From assembly GCA_964530335.1 (NCBI GenBank), contig CAZGYG010000004.1, positions 1 through 64,000 of the forward strand: DNA of 64,000 bases, given 5' to 3'. Below the pieces are notes generated by a model. The model was not told the DNA's origin, did no database searches, and saw nothing but the letters and a program-made list of their open reading frames with translations. The stretch comes from VGDP01 sp964530335 (GTDB lineage Bacteria; Pseudomonadota; Alphaproteobacteria; SP197). Positions 45,040 to 54,769 of the stretch are shown here, piece after piece. How positions within the stretch are numbered: position 1 is the stretch's first letter; the number at the start of each line of letters is the position of its first letter. The position numbers and the translations under genes were made by a program.

Positions 45040-45801
45040 CTAGGGGCGGTGCGCGGACGGCGATTCGTCGTTCACGATATGTTTCACTATGTCCCCGCCG
45101 GCGTCCCGCGTCAACCGGTCCGCCGCGTCCTCGATGGCCTCGGTCAGACGGCGCACGAACTCGGCCCGGCCGAGGCCAGGGGGAATCGCCGGCAGGACCT
45201 CGACGATCACGGCACCGGGCCGCTTGAGGAAGGTCTTGCGACCCCAATAGAGCCCGGAGTTGAGCGCCACGGGCACGACTGGCACGCCGAGCTGGGTGTA
45301 GAGCGCGGCGATCCCGGGGTGATAGCGCCGGCGCACGCCGGGCGGGGTGCGTGTGCCCTGGGGGAAGATGACGATGGTCTGGCCGCGCGCCAACGCCCGG
45401 CGGACGCCGGCGATCATGCGGCGCAACGCGCCCGCGCCTCCGGTGCGGTCGACGGGGATCGCGCCGGCCCGCCAGGCATACCAGCCGGTGGGCAGGAACA
45501 TGAGCTCGCTCTTCAGGACGAACGCCGGGTCGTTCAGGATGCGGTAGAACGCGATCGTTTCCCACGCCGACTGGTGGTTGGCGGCGATCACGGCCGGGCC
45601 ATCGGGCAGCCGTTCGCGCCCGCGCAGCTCGAACCCGAGGCCGACCACGTGCCTGAGCAGCTCGACCAGGCCCCACGCCCACGCGCCGACCGCCCACGCC
45701 GCGCCCCGGCGCCCCGCCAGCAGCGGCGCGCAGGCGAGCGCGATGACCGCCGTCCACAGCACGGCGAGCAGGTTGAACGCGAGCGAACGCAGGGTTGTCA
45801 C
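45040..45801 (-). CDS. plsC: 1-acyl-sn-glycerol-3-phosphate acyltransferase-like (PlsC)
   Basis: A 253-residue membrane-bound acyltransferase. An N-terminal hydrophobic segment (LLAVLWTAVIALACAPLLAG) precedes the motifs NHQSAWE (NHxxxxD-like, with Glu in place of Asp), FPQGTRTPPG and the VPVVPVALNSGLYW block. It acylates lysophosphatidate in phospholipid synthesis. GTG at 45801 overlaps the YdcF stop (GTGA). The catalytic acid is Glu rather than Asp, which some alphaproteobacterial members share. Confidence 0.85.
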   Translation of the reverse strand: MTTLRSLAFNLLAVLWTAVIALACAPLLAGRRGAAWAVGAWAWGLVELLRHVVGLGFELRGRERLPDGPAVIAANHQSAWETIAFYRILNDPAFVLKSELMFLPTGWYAWRAGAIPVDRTGGAGALRRMIAGVRRALARGQTIVIFPQGTRTPPGVRRRYHPGIAALYTQLGVPVVPVALNSGLYWGRKTFLKRPGAVIVEVLPAIPPGLGRAEFVRRLTEAIEDAADRLTRDAGGDIVKHIVNDESPSAHRP

Positions 45802-46433
45802 CCGCCGGGCCCCGCGATGTGGGCCACCAGGTACTTGAGGTACTCGCCGGCGAGCAGGGCGGCGGTTCCGGGCCGGTACCACCAGCCGTCCAGCCGCACG
45901 CTTTCGACGATGATGGGGTGCGGTTCGATCGTCACGCCGGGCATGGCGCGCTGGAATTCGAGCACGCTGCGCGGCATGTGGTAGTTGCCGGTCACCAGGC
46001 GGATGGCACGGAAGCCATGGGCGGCGACCCACACCGCCGATTCGCGGGCGTTGCCGCGGGTGTCATCCGCCGCGTGGCCGAGCTCGACGCAGCACCGCAC
46101 CGCCTCGGGAATCTCGCGGTCCAGCCGAAGCAGTTCGGCGACATCGACGCCACGGTAGACGCCGGAGACGAACAGCCGCGCCCCCGGGTTCGCGCGCAAC
46201 AGGGCCAGCCCTGCCTCGAGCCGGCCGCTGCCACCGGTGAGCACGACGATGGCCTCGACCGGCGACGCGACGGCGGGCGCGCGTGGCACCTGGGCGATGA
46301 ACCAGACCAGTCCGCCGAGCCAGGCCATTCCGGCGATCGCCGCGAACGCCGCTGCGAGTCGTGGCGCGGCCCCGGGCCCGAGGCGCGCGCCCCGCGCCCC
46401 GCGCCCGAAGCGGCCGCGCCGCCATGGGGCCAT
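45798..46433 (-). CDS. YdcF/DUF218-family protein
   Basis: A 211-residue protein with an Arg-rich N-terminus, one membrane segment around residues 26-48 (AAAFAAIAGMAWLGGLVWFI), and a periplasmic DUF218 domain. The domain has IVVLTGGSGRLEAGLALL, LFVSGVYRGVD, ADDTRGNARES and RLVTGNYHMPRS. Related proteins act in envelope carbohydrate metabolism, but the reaction is unknown. ATG at 46433 starts 17 bases after ftsX. The gene belongs to the ftsE-ftsX-ydcF-plsC run. Confidence 0.82.
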   Translation of the reverse strand: MAPWRRGRFGRGARGARLGPGAAPRLAAAFAAIAGMAWLGGLVWFIAQVPRAPAVASPVEAIVVLTGGSGRLEAGLALLRANPGARLFVSGVYRGVDVAELLRLDREIPEAVRCCVELGHAADDTRGNARESAVWVAAHGFRAIRLVTGNYHMPRSVLEFQRAMPGVTIEPHPIIVESVRLDGWWYRPGTAALLAGEYLKYLVAHIAGPGG

Positions 46434-46450
46434 GTCCGGCCAGCGCGCCG

Positions 46451-47317
46451 TCAGGGCAGGCGGGCGAGCGCCCGCAGCACCGTCAACCGCGCGACACTCA
46501 TCGCGAGCAGCGCGGCGGCCAGCGGCATCCCGGCCATGATCGTCCAGGCCAGGAGTTCGAGCTCGAGCCGGGGCAGCAGCGGCGCATCGAGGCTGCTCGC
46601 CACCCGGCCGATCAGGCGGAACGCCGCGATCGCCAGGATCAGCCCGATCGCGCCGCCGACCAGGCCCGAGATCACGGCCTGGCGCTGGAACTGGCGCGCG
46701 ATGAAGCCGTCCTCCGCGCCGATCAGGTGCAAGAGCTCGATGGCGTCGCGGTGCACCGCGAGCCCGGTGGTCGAGGTGAACACCACGGTCGCGATGCCCG
46801 CCATCACGATCAGCGCGACGATCGCGTAGCCGATCATGCGCGTCGTATCCGCGGTGCGCGCGAGCGGCGCGAGCCACAGTTCGGCCGCGTCGATGCGGGC
46901 GTCCGGCGCAACCTCGGCCAGCGCCGCGCGAAGCGAGGAGCCGTCGCGCGCGGCCTCGGCGCCGAGCCGCACGTCGATCAGCTCGGGCAAGGGCAGGTCG
47001 CGTTCCGCCACGGCGCCAACCCAAGGCTCGATCAGCGCCGCGATCTCGGCCGCGGGCACCGGCTCGGCGCTGGTCACGTCGGGCAGCGCGCGCAGCGCCG
47101 CGAGGGTGGCGTCGAGCCGCGCCGGCGCGCCGTCGGCTGGCAACTCGACGGTCACGACGTCATCCAGGCTGGCGCGCCAGCGCGCGGCGGCGCCGCCCAG
47201 CGCCATGGCCGTGGCCAGCGCGAGCGCCGCCAGGAACACCATCAAGCCGATGATCCACGGCAGGAACCGGTCGGTAGGGTCGCCGCCGAGCGGCAACGAC
47301 CACGTGGCCCTGGTCAT
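46451..47317 (-). CDS. ftsX: Cell division ABC-type permease FtsX
   Basis: A 288-residue inner-membrane protein with four predicted helices: one near residues 20-42 and three in the C-terminal half (MIGYAIVALIVMAGIATVVF and on). The periplasmic loop between the first two, about 45-155, is the part that recruits cell-wall hydrolase activators in studied bacteria. AIELLHLIGAEDGFIARQF is the FtsX cytoplasmic-loop signature. It pairs with FtsE, whose stop lies ten bases upstream. Confidence 0.9.
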   Translation of the reverse strand: MTRATWSLPLGGDPTDRFLPWIIGLMVFLAALALATAMALGGAAARWRASLDDVVTVELPADGAPARLDATLAALRALPDVTSAEPVPAAEIAALIEPWVGAVAERDLPLPELIDVRLGAEAARDGSSLRAALAEVAPDARIDAAELWLAPLARTADTTRMIGYAIVALIVMAGIATVVFTSTTGLAVHRDAIELLHLIGAEDGFIARQFQRQAVISGLVGGAIGLILAIAAFRLIGRVASSLDAPLLPRLELELLAWTIMAGMPLAAALLAMSVARLTVLRALARLP

Positions 47318-47327
47318 GGCGCGTCCG

Positions 47328-48008
<681 letters not shown>

Positions 48009-48085
48009 TGGCACTTCCCCGGGGCTTCGACCGCGCGCGCACCATGACACACGCCGCCGGGACGGGTCCAGCGCACAGGCTCGGC

Positions 48086-48114
48086 TTGCCAGCATCCGGG
48101 CCCGCTTCTATACA
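48086..48114 (+). promoter_or_regulatory. Predicted sigma70 promoter for the zinc-ribbon gene
   Basis: TTGCCA (48086-48091) and TATACA (48109-48114) are separated by 17 bases in the divergent gap between ftsE and the zinc-ribbon gene. The -35 matches 5 of 6 and the -10 4 of 6 consensus positions. The predicted start lies about 65 bases before the ATG at 48187. Confidence 0.55.
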
Positions 48115-48186
48115 GGCCCGTGATCGCGTCCCATCGCGGCTCGGCCATCGCTTCGCGCGATCGCGGCCCGCGCCAACGGACCCGCC

Positions 48187-48939
48187 ATGATCCTGACCTG
48201 CCCGTCCTGCCATACCCGCTACACCATCGATCCGGCGACGCTCGGGCCACAAGGGCGCACGGTCCGTTGCGCCAAGTGTGCCCACACCTGGACCCAGATG
48301 CCGCCGGATTTGCCGGCCGAGGCGCCCGGGGCCGAAGTGCCCGCCGACAAGGCGCCGGAGGACGAATCGCCCGCGGACGCGATGCCGGCCGACGCGATAG
48401 CCGCGGACGAGACGCCCGCGCCGATCGCGGAGCCAGCTTCGCCGCCCGAGTCGCCGCCCTTGCGCACCCTTCCCGGGCGTGGCGGGCGGGCGAAGCGCTC
48501 GGGCGCCCGTGGCTGGCTCGTCGCCCTGATGGCGCTCGTCGTCGTCGCCGGGCTCGGTGCCGTCGTCGTGCTCGAGCGCGCGGCCGTCGTCGCCCGCTTC
48601 CCGCCGCTGGCTCCGCTGTTCGCCGCGCTCGGGCTGGCGTTGCCGGACCCGCTCGCGGGCCTGCGCATCGTCGACGCCCGGAACGAGTGGATCACCGAAG
48701 GTGAAACCGTCGTCGTCGTGGTGCGCGGCACCATCGTCAACGACGGCGACCGCGCCGTGGCGGTGCCCGCGGTGCGCGGCATCTTCCGCGACGCCGCCCA
48801 CGGCGAGCTCGCCTCGTGGACGTTCGCCCCGGACGCCGACCGCCTGCTGCCCGGACAGTCGGTGTCGTTTCTCGATCGTTTCGCCGACCCGCCCGAAGGC
48901 GCCGTCGACCTGGCGGTCGTGCTCGTCCCCGGCTCGTGA
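48187..48939 (+). CDS. MJ0042-type zinc-ribbon, DUF3426-like membrane protein
   Basis: A 250-residue protein. Residues 1-35 form a zinc ribbon with C5, C8, C28 and C31 (CPSC and CAKC). A long Pro/Ala/Asp/Glu-rich linker (about 40-95) follows, then one membrane helix (about 109-129, GWLVALMALVVVAGLGAVVV) and a periplasmic beta-rich domain resembling DUF3426 (VVVVVRGTIVNDGDRAVAVP; LLPGQSVSFLDRF). The function is unknown. The 178-base gap before it carries a promoter. A response-regulator-like gene starts eight bases downstream. Confidence 0.82.
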   Translation: MILTCPSCHTRYTIDPATLGPQGRTVRCAKCAHTWTQMPPDLPAEAPGAEVPADKAPEDESPADAMPADAIAADETPAPIAEPASPPESPPLRTLPGRGGRAKRSGARGWLVALMALVVVAGLGAVVVLERAAVVARFPPLAPLFAALGLALPDPLAGLRIVDARNEWITEGETVVVVVRGTIVNDGDRAVAVPAVRGIFRDAAHGELASWTFAPDADRLLPGQSVSFLDRFADPPEGAVDLAVVLVPGS

Positions 48940-48946
48940 GGCGGCG

Positions 48947-49321
48947 GTGGCCCGCGTCCTGGTCGCCGACGACGAGCCGACCGAGCGCGAGACGCTGGCG
49001 CGCGGCCTGGCGCGCCACGGTCACCACGTGGTCGCGGTCGGCGACGGCGCCGAGGCCCTGACGGCGCTCGCGACCGGCGCCTACGACGTGCTGATCGCCG
49101 ACATCGTGATGCCGGTGCTGGACGGCATCGCGCTCGCCCTCAAGGCGTCGAGCGCCCACCCCGACCTGGCGATCGTGCTGGTCACCGGCTACGCGGCCGA
49201 GCTCGGTCGCGCCCGCAACCTGGATGCCCTGGTCCAGCGGGTCGTGACCAAGCCCTACGCGATCGCCGACATGGTGGCCCTGGTCGCCGAGCTCAGCGCC
49301 CCCGGTCGGTCCAGGCGCTAG
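48947..49321 (+). CDS. CpdR-like single-domain response regulator
   Basis: A 124-residue stand-alone receiver domain. It has the acidic pair D8-D9 (VLVADDEP), phosphoacceptor D52 (VLIADIVMPVLDG), T80 (LVTGYAAE) and K102 (VVTKPYAIADM). The segment DGIALALKASSAHPDL and the overall sequence resemble CpdR, the alphaproteobacterial regulator of ClpXP adaptor activity during the cell cycle. There is no output domain. GTG at 48947 with GAGG upstream is the start. Orthology to CpdR is inferred; other single-domain receivers are possible. Confidence 0.75.
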   Translation: MARVLVADDEPTERETLARGLARHGHHVVAVGDGAEALTALATGAYDVLIADIVMPVLDGIALALKASSAHPDLAIVLVTGYAAELGRARNLDALVQRVVTKPYAIADMVALVAELSAPGRSRR

Positions 49322-49353
49322 AGCACGTTTCCACGCGTCGTGATCCACGTTGC

Positions 49354-49442
49354 CGTCATGGCCGGGCGTGTCCCGGCCATCCACGTCTTTGAAGCCATTA
49401 CGTCTTAAGGCGTGGATGCCCGGCACAAGGCCGGGCATGACG
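49354..49442. repeat. Paired palindromic intergenic repeat
   Basis: Two 32-base units, 49354-49385 and 49411-49442, are imperfect inverted copies of each other, separated by 25 bases. Each begins or ends with CGTCATG and contains its own inner inverted repeat (GGCCGGG...CCCGGCC and GCCCGGC...GCCGGGC). Such CGTCATGCCCGGGCTT-like elements are abundant between genes in many alphaproteobacteria. It sits between two convergent genes and could serve as a bidirectional terminator or mRNA stabiliser. Confidence 0.8.
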
Positions 49443-49465
49443 ACTCCATATGAACGGAATTCGCC

Positions 49466-51844
49466 CTAAAAGCGCCGGAGCAGGCGCTCCAGATACTCCT
49501 GCTCGCGCGGCGGCCGGCGCCGGTCCGAGGCGCGCCGGTAGATCTCCTGCAGGATGTCGTGGATCTGCTGCATCGACGCCTTGTCGGGGATCGCCACGTC
49601 GCCCGCGTCCTCCAGGCCCTGGCCGAGCACGGGCCGGCCCATCGGATCGCGCGGCGCGGCGAAGAACCCGATGTTGTCGCGGCCCTGGCCCTGCGGCAGT
49701 TCCTGGGTGAACTGCTCGAGCAGGGTCTGGGCGCCCTGCTGAAGCTGGTCGAGCGCGTCGGTCTGCGGTCCCACCGCCTGGCCCGGCTGCGCCTCCGTGA
49801 GCGCGCGCAGCGCCCGCCCCATGGCTCGCTCGGCCCGGCCGAACGAGCGCGGCACGTCGAATCCGCTGGTGCCCAGGCGCTGCATGAACTGCTGCAGACC
49901 GCGCAGCAGGGATTGCTGGTTCGCGGCGCCGAGTTGCAGGCTCTCCTGGTCCAGATAGCCGCGCCCCTGGAGGTCGCGGTAGGTTTCGTCCAGAAGTTCG
50001 CGCTGGCCCTTCATGAGCTGGCGCAGGTTCTGCAGCATGGCCGAAGCCTCGGCGCTGAGCCCCTGGTTCAGGCCCGCGGTGCGCCCGGCCTTGAGGTTCT
50101 CGAGGATCTCCTGGAGCCGGGCGAGCATGGCGCGCGCCGCCTCGCGGCTGCCCGCGCGCATGAGCTCGCGCGCTTCCTCGATCATCTGGCTGAGCTCGCC
50201 GGACTCGATCGCCTGGGTGATCGAGTCGTCCTCGTTGAGGCCGAACTCCTCGTCGGCCTCGGCCTGCTTCGCGAGCTCGCGCAGGAACTCGTCGAGCGCC
50301 TGGTCGAGCTGGTCGAGCAGCTTCTGGATCTCGGCGTCGCTCGCCCCTTCGGCGAGCGCCTCGAAGATGCGGTTCTGCAGGTCGCGGAGCGCCTGCTCGG
50401 CGAGGGCGAGGGGGCCGTCCTCGATGGCGAGCGCGGTGTACCACAGAAGCTCCTGGACCGCGGGGATGACCGCCTCGGAACGATCGAGCACGAGACGGGC
50501 GCTGGCCGCGGAAAGCGCGAGCGTGACCGCCGCGCGGTCGAGGTAGCGATCCGCGTGGGCGGTCAGCGCGCGCAGGATCTCCGCGATCTGGCGGCGCTTG
50601 TCGGGCTCGAACGTCAGCCGGCGACGCTGTTCGACCACGAGCCGGGCGACCGCGTGAGTGAACACCCGCTCGGGCAGCATGACCGTCTGGGTCTCGCTCA
50701 GCCCTTGCTGACCGATGCCGTCGGTGGCGACGAGATGGATCTCGACCTCGGTCCCGGCCCAAGGATGGGCGCTCAGGTCGTGGAAGCTGACGGCGCTGGC
50801 GTCGGCCAGCCCCGGCCTGGGCAGCGGCACGGTCAGGTCGAGCGTCGCGTCCGGTTCGCCCGAGCGGTTGACGACCGCCGTCACGCTGTCCAGCGCGTAG
50901 TCGTCGCGGGCCACGTATTCGAGCCGCAACGCGCCGCGCAGCGTGGCCTCCACGGGCCGCGCGAACACGGCCGAGGGCGGCTCGTCCGGCACCACGGCGA
51001 GCGGCCACGCGGCGATCTCGGCGCCGCGTCGGGTGATCGCCAGGCGGTCGCCGGCCTCGATCGTCGTCTCGACCTGGTACGTGGTCGCCCCGGTGGCGGC
51101 GAACGGCACTTCCCTCGTGCCGATCACGGCCACGGGCGCGACCCGGCCGCCGTCGAACTGGCCGAGCAGCGTGCTGCCCTCGGGCACCACGATCGGCGAC
51201 GGGGCGGCGGCTTCGAGCCAGACCGGAGGCTGGCCGGTGTAATCGGGCGGCGTGACCCATAGCGCGAGCTGCCATGGCTCGCTCGCGTTCAGCGGCTGGA
51301 TGACGGGCACCAGGGCGTGCACGATGCGCGATGTGGTCCGGTCGCCGGCGACCGCGACGCCGACGACCAGAAGCAGCACCACGACGACGCGCAACGCCAA
51401 GGGATCGCGGCGCGCGACGCCGGGCGACGGCGCGCCGACGCGCAGCCGCCGCGCGGCTTCGGCCATGCGCGCCAGGTGGGCGCGCCACAGCGCCCGCGCC
51501 AGCGGGTCGCCGCCGCCGCTCGCCAACTCGTCCTCGAGCGCGGTCAGCGGCCGGTGCGGCACGCCGCTCGCGCGCTCGAGCCGCCGCCGGACCCGGGCGC
51601 GATCGGGCAGGCGCAGGCGGCCGAGACCGCGCGCGAGCACGACCAGCGCGGCGGCGACGAAGGCGACCAGCGCCAGCGCGTGCAACCAGCCCGGGATCGC
51701 CTGCCACGTCCCAAGCAGGGCGAGGGCAAGGAACAGGCCCGCCACGGCGCACGGCTGCCACAGCGCGGGCCACAGGGCCTCCCACGCGAGCGCGAGCCAG
51801 GCCAGCGCGTGGTGGACGGGCGAGAGGCGCCGGCGCGGTGGCAT
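49466..51844 (-). CDS. TIGR02302/DUF4175-family membrane protein
   Basis: A 792-residue protein. There are helices near residues 28-72 (AVAGLFLALALLGTWQAIPG and on) and about 150-168, then a large region containing WVTPPDYTGQPPVWLEAA, characteristic of this family. The second half is helical and Gln/Glu-rich with long coiled-coil stretches (EEARELMRAGSREAARAMLA; LDQLDQALDEFLRELAKQ). The function is unknown; the gene stands beside lysA and argH in many alphaproteobacteria. ATG at 51844 is chosen; longer frames are shadows of lysA. Confidence 0.88.
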   Translation of the reverse strand: MPPRRRLSPVHHALAWLALAWEALWPALWQPCAVAGLFLALALLGTWQAIPGWLHALALVAFVAAALVVLARGLGRLRLPDRARVRRRLERASGVPHRPLTALEDELASGGGDPLARALWRAHLARMAEAARRLRVGAPSPGVARRDPLALRVVVVLLLVVGVAVAGDRTTSRIVHALVPVIQPLNASEPWQLALWVTPPDYTGQPPVWLEAAAPSPIVVPEGSTLLGQFDGGRVAPVAVIGTREVPFAATGATTYQVETTIEAGDRLAITRRGAEIAAWPLAVVPDEPPSAVFARPVEATLRGALRLEYVARDDYALDSVTAVVNRSGEPDATLDLTVPLPRPGLADASAVSFHDLSAHPWAGTEVEIHLVATDGIGQQGLSETQTVMLPERVFTHAVARLVVEQRRRLTFEPDKRRQIAEILRALTAHADRYLDRAAVTLALSAASARLVLDRSEAVIPAVQELLWYTALAIEDGPLALAEQALRDLQNRIFEALAEGASDAEIQKLLDQLDQALDEFLRELAKQAEADEEFGLNEDDSITQAIESGELSQMIEEARELMRAGSREAARAMLARLQEILENLKAGRTAGLNQGLSAEASAMLQNLRQLMKGQRELLDETYRDLQGRGYLDQESLQLGAANQQSLLRGLQQFMQRLGTSGFDVPRSFGRAERAMGRALRALTEAQPGQAVGPQTDALDQLQQGAQTLLEQFTQELPQGQGRDNIGFFAAPRDPMGRPVLGQGLEDAGDVAIPDKASMQQIHDILQEIYRRASDRRRPPREQEYLERLLRRF

Positions 51845-51846
51845 GG

Positions 51847-53139
51847 CTACGCGGCTCCCCGCGCGGCGGCGCGCGCGAGCCAGCCGGGAATCGTCTCGAG
51901 CGCGATCGATTCCTCGAACGACGGCCGGCGGCGAACGATGTCGGCGCGGTTCCCGTGCACCAGCACCTCCGGGATGAGCGGCCGCGCATTGTAGCAGGAC
52001 GCCATGACCCGTCCGTAGGCGCCCGCGTCCGCGATCACCAACACGTGACCGGGCCCGACCGGCGGCAGCGGCCGGGCGCGCGCGAAGGCATCGGCGCTTT
52101 CGCAGATCGGCCCGACGATCTCGACCGGCGCGCGGGGCGCGTCGGCGGCGGGCTCGCGGACCGGGCGGATGTCGTGAAAGGCGTCGTACATCGCCGGCCG
52201 CAGCAGGTCGTTCATCGCCGCGTCGACGACGACGAAGGTATGGCCGTGCGTCTCCTTGACGTACGTGACGCGGGTCACGAGCACCCCGGCCTCGGCGACC
52301 ATCGAACGCCCGGGTTCGACGATCACGCCGACGCCGAGATCGTCGATCGCCTCGGCGATGACGGCGGCGTAGGCGGCGGGTGTCGGCGCCGCTTCGCCGC
52401 GATAGCCGACGCCGAGCCCGCCGCCGAAATCGAGCGTCGTCACGGGATGCCCGGCCGCCTTGAGCCGGCGCGCCACGTCCGCCACCCGGCTGAACGCGGC
52501 GCGGAACGGATCGAGCACCAGGATCTGGGAACCGATGTGCACGGCCAGCCCGCGCGCGTCGAGCCGCTCGTCCGCCGCCATGCGGGCGTAGAGCGCCGGC
52601 GCGTCGTCGAGCGTGACGCCGAACTTGTCGCCCTTGCGCCCGGTCGCGATCTTGTCGTGGGTGCCGGCGTCGACGTTCGGGTTGACGCGGAGCGCGACCG
52701 GCGCGCGCTGGCCCGCGGCGCCCGCGACCTCGGCCACCAGGGCGAGCTCGGCCTCGGATTCGACGTTGATCTGGCGGATGCCCGTGGCGAGGGCGAAGCC
52801 GATCTCGGGCTGCGTCTTGCCGACGCCCGAGAACACGATGCGCCCGGCCCCGACGCCCGCGCGCAAGGCACGCCGGATCTCGCCTTCGGAGACCACGTCC
52901 GCCCCGGCGCCCATGCGCGCGAGAGTCGCGATCACCGCCAGGTTGTCGTTGGCCTTGACGCCGTAGGCGATCAGGGCATCGAGGCCGGCCTGGGCGCAGC
53001 CCTCGGCGTAGGCGCGGTAGCGCTGCTCGATCGCCCGGCGCGAGTAACAATAGAACGGGGTGCCGACCCGCTCGGCGAGCCGGTCGAGCGCCACGTCTTC
53101 GGCGTGAAGTACGCCGGCGCGGTAGGCGAACGCGCTCAC
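51847..53139 (-). CDS. lysA: Diaminopimelate decarboxylase
   Basis: A 430-residue PLP enzyme of the alanine-racemase fold making lysine from meso-diaminopimelate. It has the PLP lysine in IAYGVKANDNLAV, HIGSQI, the phosphate loop DFGGGLGVGY, EPGRSMVAEAGVLVT and the catalytic Cys in GPICESADAF. GTG at 53139 overlaps the lptM stop by GTGA. TIGR02302 follows two bases after its stop. Confidence 0.94.
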   Translation of the reverse strand: MSAFAYRAGVLHAEDVALDRLAERVGTPFYCYSRRAIEQRYRAYAEGCAQAGLDALIAYGVKANDNLAVIATLARMGAGADVVSEGEIRRALRAGVGAGRIVFSGVGKTQPEIGFALATGIRQINVESEAELALVAEVAGAAGQRAPVALRVNPNVDAGTHDKIATGRKGDKFGVTLDDAPALYARMAADERLDARGLAVHIGSQILVLDPFRAAFSRVADVARRLKAAGHPVTTLDFGGGLGVGYRGEAAPTPAAYAAVIAEAIDDLGVGVIVEPGRSMVAEAGVLVTRVTYVKETHGHTFVVVDAAMNDLLRPAMYDAFHDIRPVREPAADAPRAPVEIVGPICESADAFARARPLPPVGPGHVLVIADAGAYGRVMASCYNARPLIPEVLVHGNRADIVRRRPSFEESIALETIPGWLARAAARGAA

Positions 53140-53255
53140 GGCTCGGCCTCGTCGTCCTCGTCGTCGGGTGGCGGCTCCAAGGGCCCCTTGCGCCCGCAGG
53201 CGGCGATCAGGGCGAGGAACGGCATCACGGCGAGCATGAGCAGGCGGCGGGTCAT
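53136..53255 (-). CDS. lptM: LptM-type small lipoprotein (formerly YifL)
   Basis: A 39-residue lipoprotein encoded between argH and lysA. A short signal (RRLLMLAVMPFLALI) ends in the lipobox IAAC with C20, followed by GRKGPLEPPP, the hallmark of LptM, and an acidic tail. LptM assists assembly of the LPS translocon LptD/LptE in the outer membrane in Escherichia coli. It starts five bases after argH and overlaps lysA. It is easily missed because of its size. Confidence 0.88.
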   Translation of the reverse strand: MTRRLLMLAVMPFLALIAACGRKGPLEPPPDDEDDEAEP

Positions 53256-53260
53256 GGCGG

Positions 53261-54724
53261 CTAGCCGAGAAACCGTCGGCGCGCCTCGGCCGCGGCGCGC
53301 GCGACGAGCACGGGCGCGGTGCCGCCGAAGCTCGTGCGCGCGGCGACGGAACGTTCGACGGCGGTCGCGGCCAGCGCCTCGGCGCTGATCGCGGGCTCGA
53401 TCGCCCGGGCATCGGCGAGTGGCACGGCCGCGAGCGAAAGCCCGCGCCGCTCGGCCAGGCGCACCAGGCGGCCGACCGCGTGGTGGGCGCGGCGGAACGG
53501 CAGCCCGGCCTCGCGCACCAGCCAGTCGGCGAGATCGGTGGCGCCGAGATACCCCTGTTCGCACGCGGCGCGCATGGCCTCGGGCCGCGCCTCGAGCCCG
53601 GCGACCGTCGCGGTCATGGCGGCGAGCGAAAGCCGGAGCGTGTCCGCCGCGTCGAACAGCGGTTCCTTGTCCTCCTGCATGTCGTTGGCGTAGGTCAGCG
53701 CCAGCCCCTTCAGCATGGCGAGCACCGCGACCAGGGCGCCGATGACCCGGCCGGTCTTGCCGCGCACCAGCTCGGCGGCGGCCGGGTTGCGCTTCTGCGG
53801 CATGATCGAGGACCCGGCCGAGAGCTCGTCGGGCACGCGCACGAAGCCGAACTGCGGGCCCGACCAGATGACGATCTCCTCGGCCAGGCGCGACAGATGG
53901 ATCGCCGCGATGGCCGCCGCGGCGAGGAACTCGACGACGAAATCGCGGTCGGCGACGGCGTCCATGGAATTGGCGGCCGGGCGGTCGAAGCCGAGCGTCC
54001 GCGCGGTCATGTCCCGGTCGATGGGAAACGACGTGCCGGCCAGCGCGGCGGCGCCGAGCGGGCATTCGTTGAGCCGCCGGCGGCAGTCGGCCAGCCGGCC
54101 CCGGTCGCGCCCCAACATCTCGACGTAGGCCAGCAGGTGGTGGCCGAAGGTCACGACCTGCGCCGGTTGCAGGTGGGTGAAGCCGGGCATGATCGTGGCC
54201 GCGTGCCGCTCCGCCTGATCGATCAGGGCCGCCTGGAGCGCCGTCAGCCCGGCGGCGGTGTCGTCGATCGTCGCGCGCAGCCACAGCCGGACGTCGGTCG
54301 CCGTCTGGTCGTTGCGCGAGCGCGCGGTGTGCAGCCGGCCCGCGGCTTCGCCGATCAATTCGGCGAGCCGGGCCTCGACGTTCATGTGGATGTCCTCGAG
54401 CTCGGCGCGGAACGTAAACCGGCCTTGGGCGATCTCGGCGGCGATGCGGTCGAGCCCATCGGCGATCGCCCGGCCGTCCTCGGCGCCGAGGATGCCCTGG
54501 GCCACCAGCATCGCCGCGTGCGCCTTGGAGCCCCGGATGTCCTCGGCCCACAGCCGGCGGTCGAAGCCGATGGACGGGTTGATGCGCGCCATGACCTCGG
54601 ACGGGCCGGCGTCGAACCGGCCGCCCCACAGGGGATTGGCCGTCGGAGTGTCGGCTGAAGGAGCATTGGCCGCCGGGGGGCTGGCCCTCGCCGTCGTCCG
54701 CTTGCCCTTTTTCGCCTGGCTCAC
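53261..54724 (-). CDS. argH: Argininosuccinate lyase
   Basis: A 487-residue fumarase-superfamily enzyme splitting argininosuccinate into arginine and fumarate. It begins with a Lys/Pro-rich extension, then NPLWGGRFDAGPS. Motifs are TARSRNDQTATDVRLW, FTHLQPAQVVTFGHHLLAY (catalytic His), and the flexible loop SAGSSIMPQKRNP with the catalytic Ser. GTG at 54724 has GGAGG about eight bases upstream. It leads the conserved argH-lptM-lysA-TIGR02302 set. Confidence 0.95.
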   Translation of the reverse strand: MSQAKKGKRTTARASPPAANAPSADTPTANPLWGGRFDAGPSEVMARINPSIGFDRRLWAEDIRGSKAHAAMLVAQGILGAEDGRAIADGLDRIAAEIAQGRFTFRAELEDIHMNVEARLAELIGEAAGRLHTARSRNDQTATDVRLWLRATIDDTAAGLTALQAALIDQAERHAATIMPGFTHLQPAQVVTFGHHLLAYVEMLGRDRGRLADCRRRLNECPLGAAALAGTSFPIDRDMTARTLGFDRPAANSMDAVADRDFVVEFLAAAAIAAIHLSRLAEEIVIWSGPQFGFVRVPDELSAGSSIMPQKRNPAAAELVRGKTGRVIGALVAVLAMLKGLALTYANDMQEDKEPLFDAADTLRLSLAAMTATVAGLEARPEAMRAACEQGYLGATDLADWLVREAGLPFRRAHHAVGRLVRLAERRGLSLAAVPLADARAIEPAISAEALAATAVERSVAARTSFGGTAPVLVARAAAEARRRFLG

Positions 54725-54769
54725 CCTGGCCTCCGCGCTGGAAATGCCACCTTCCCAGCGTTCGAGGGC

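Noticed and set aside
41336..45043. 1235-codon plus-strand open frame
   Set aside because: It is antisense to nrdJ and its intein and shows no motif. The nrdJ frame explains the sequence fully.
45005..45757. N-terminal extension of the nrdJ frame
   Set aside because: It is the shadow of plsC in another frame. The class II reductase begins at MTTSMTPIAL with GAGGA upstream.
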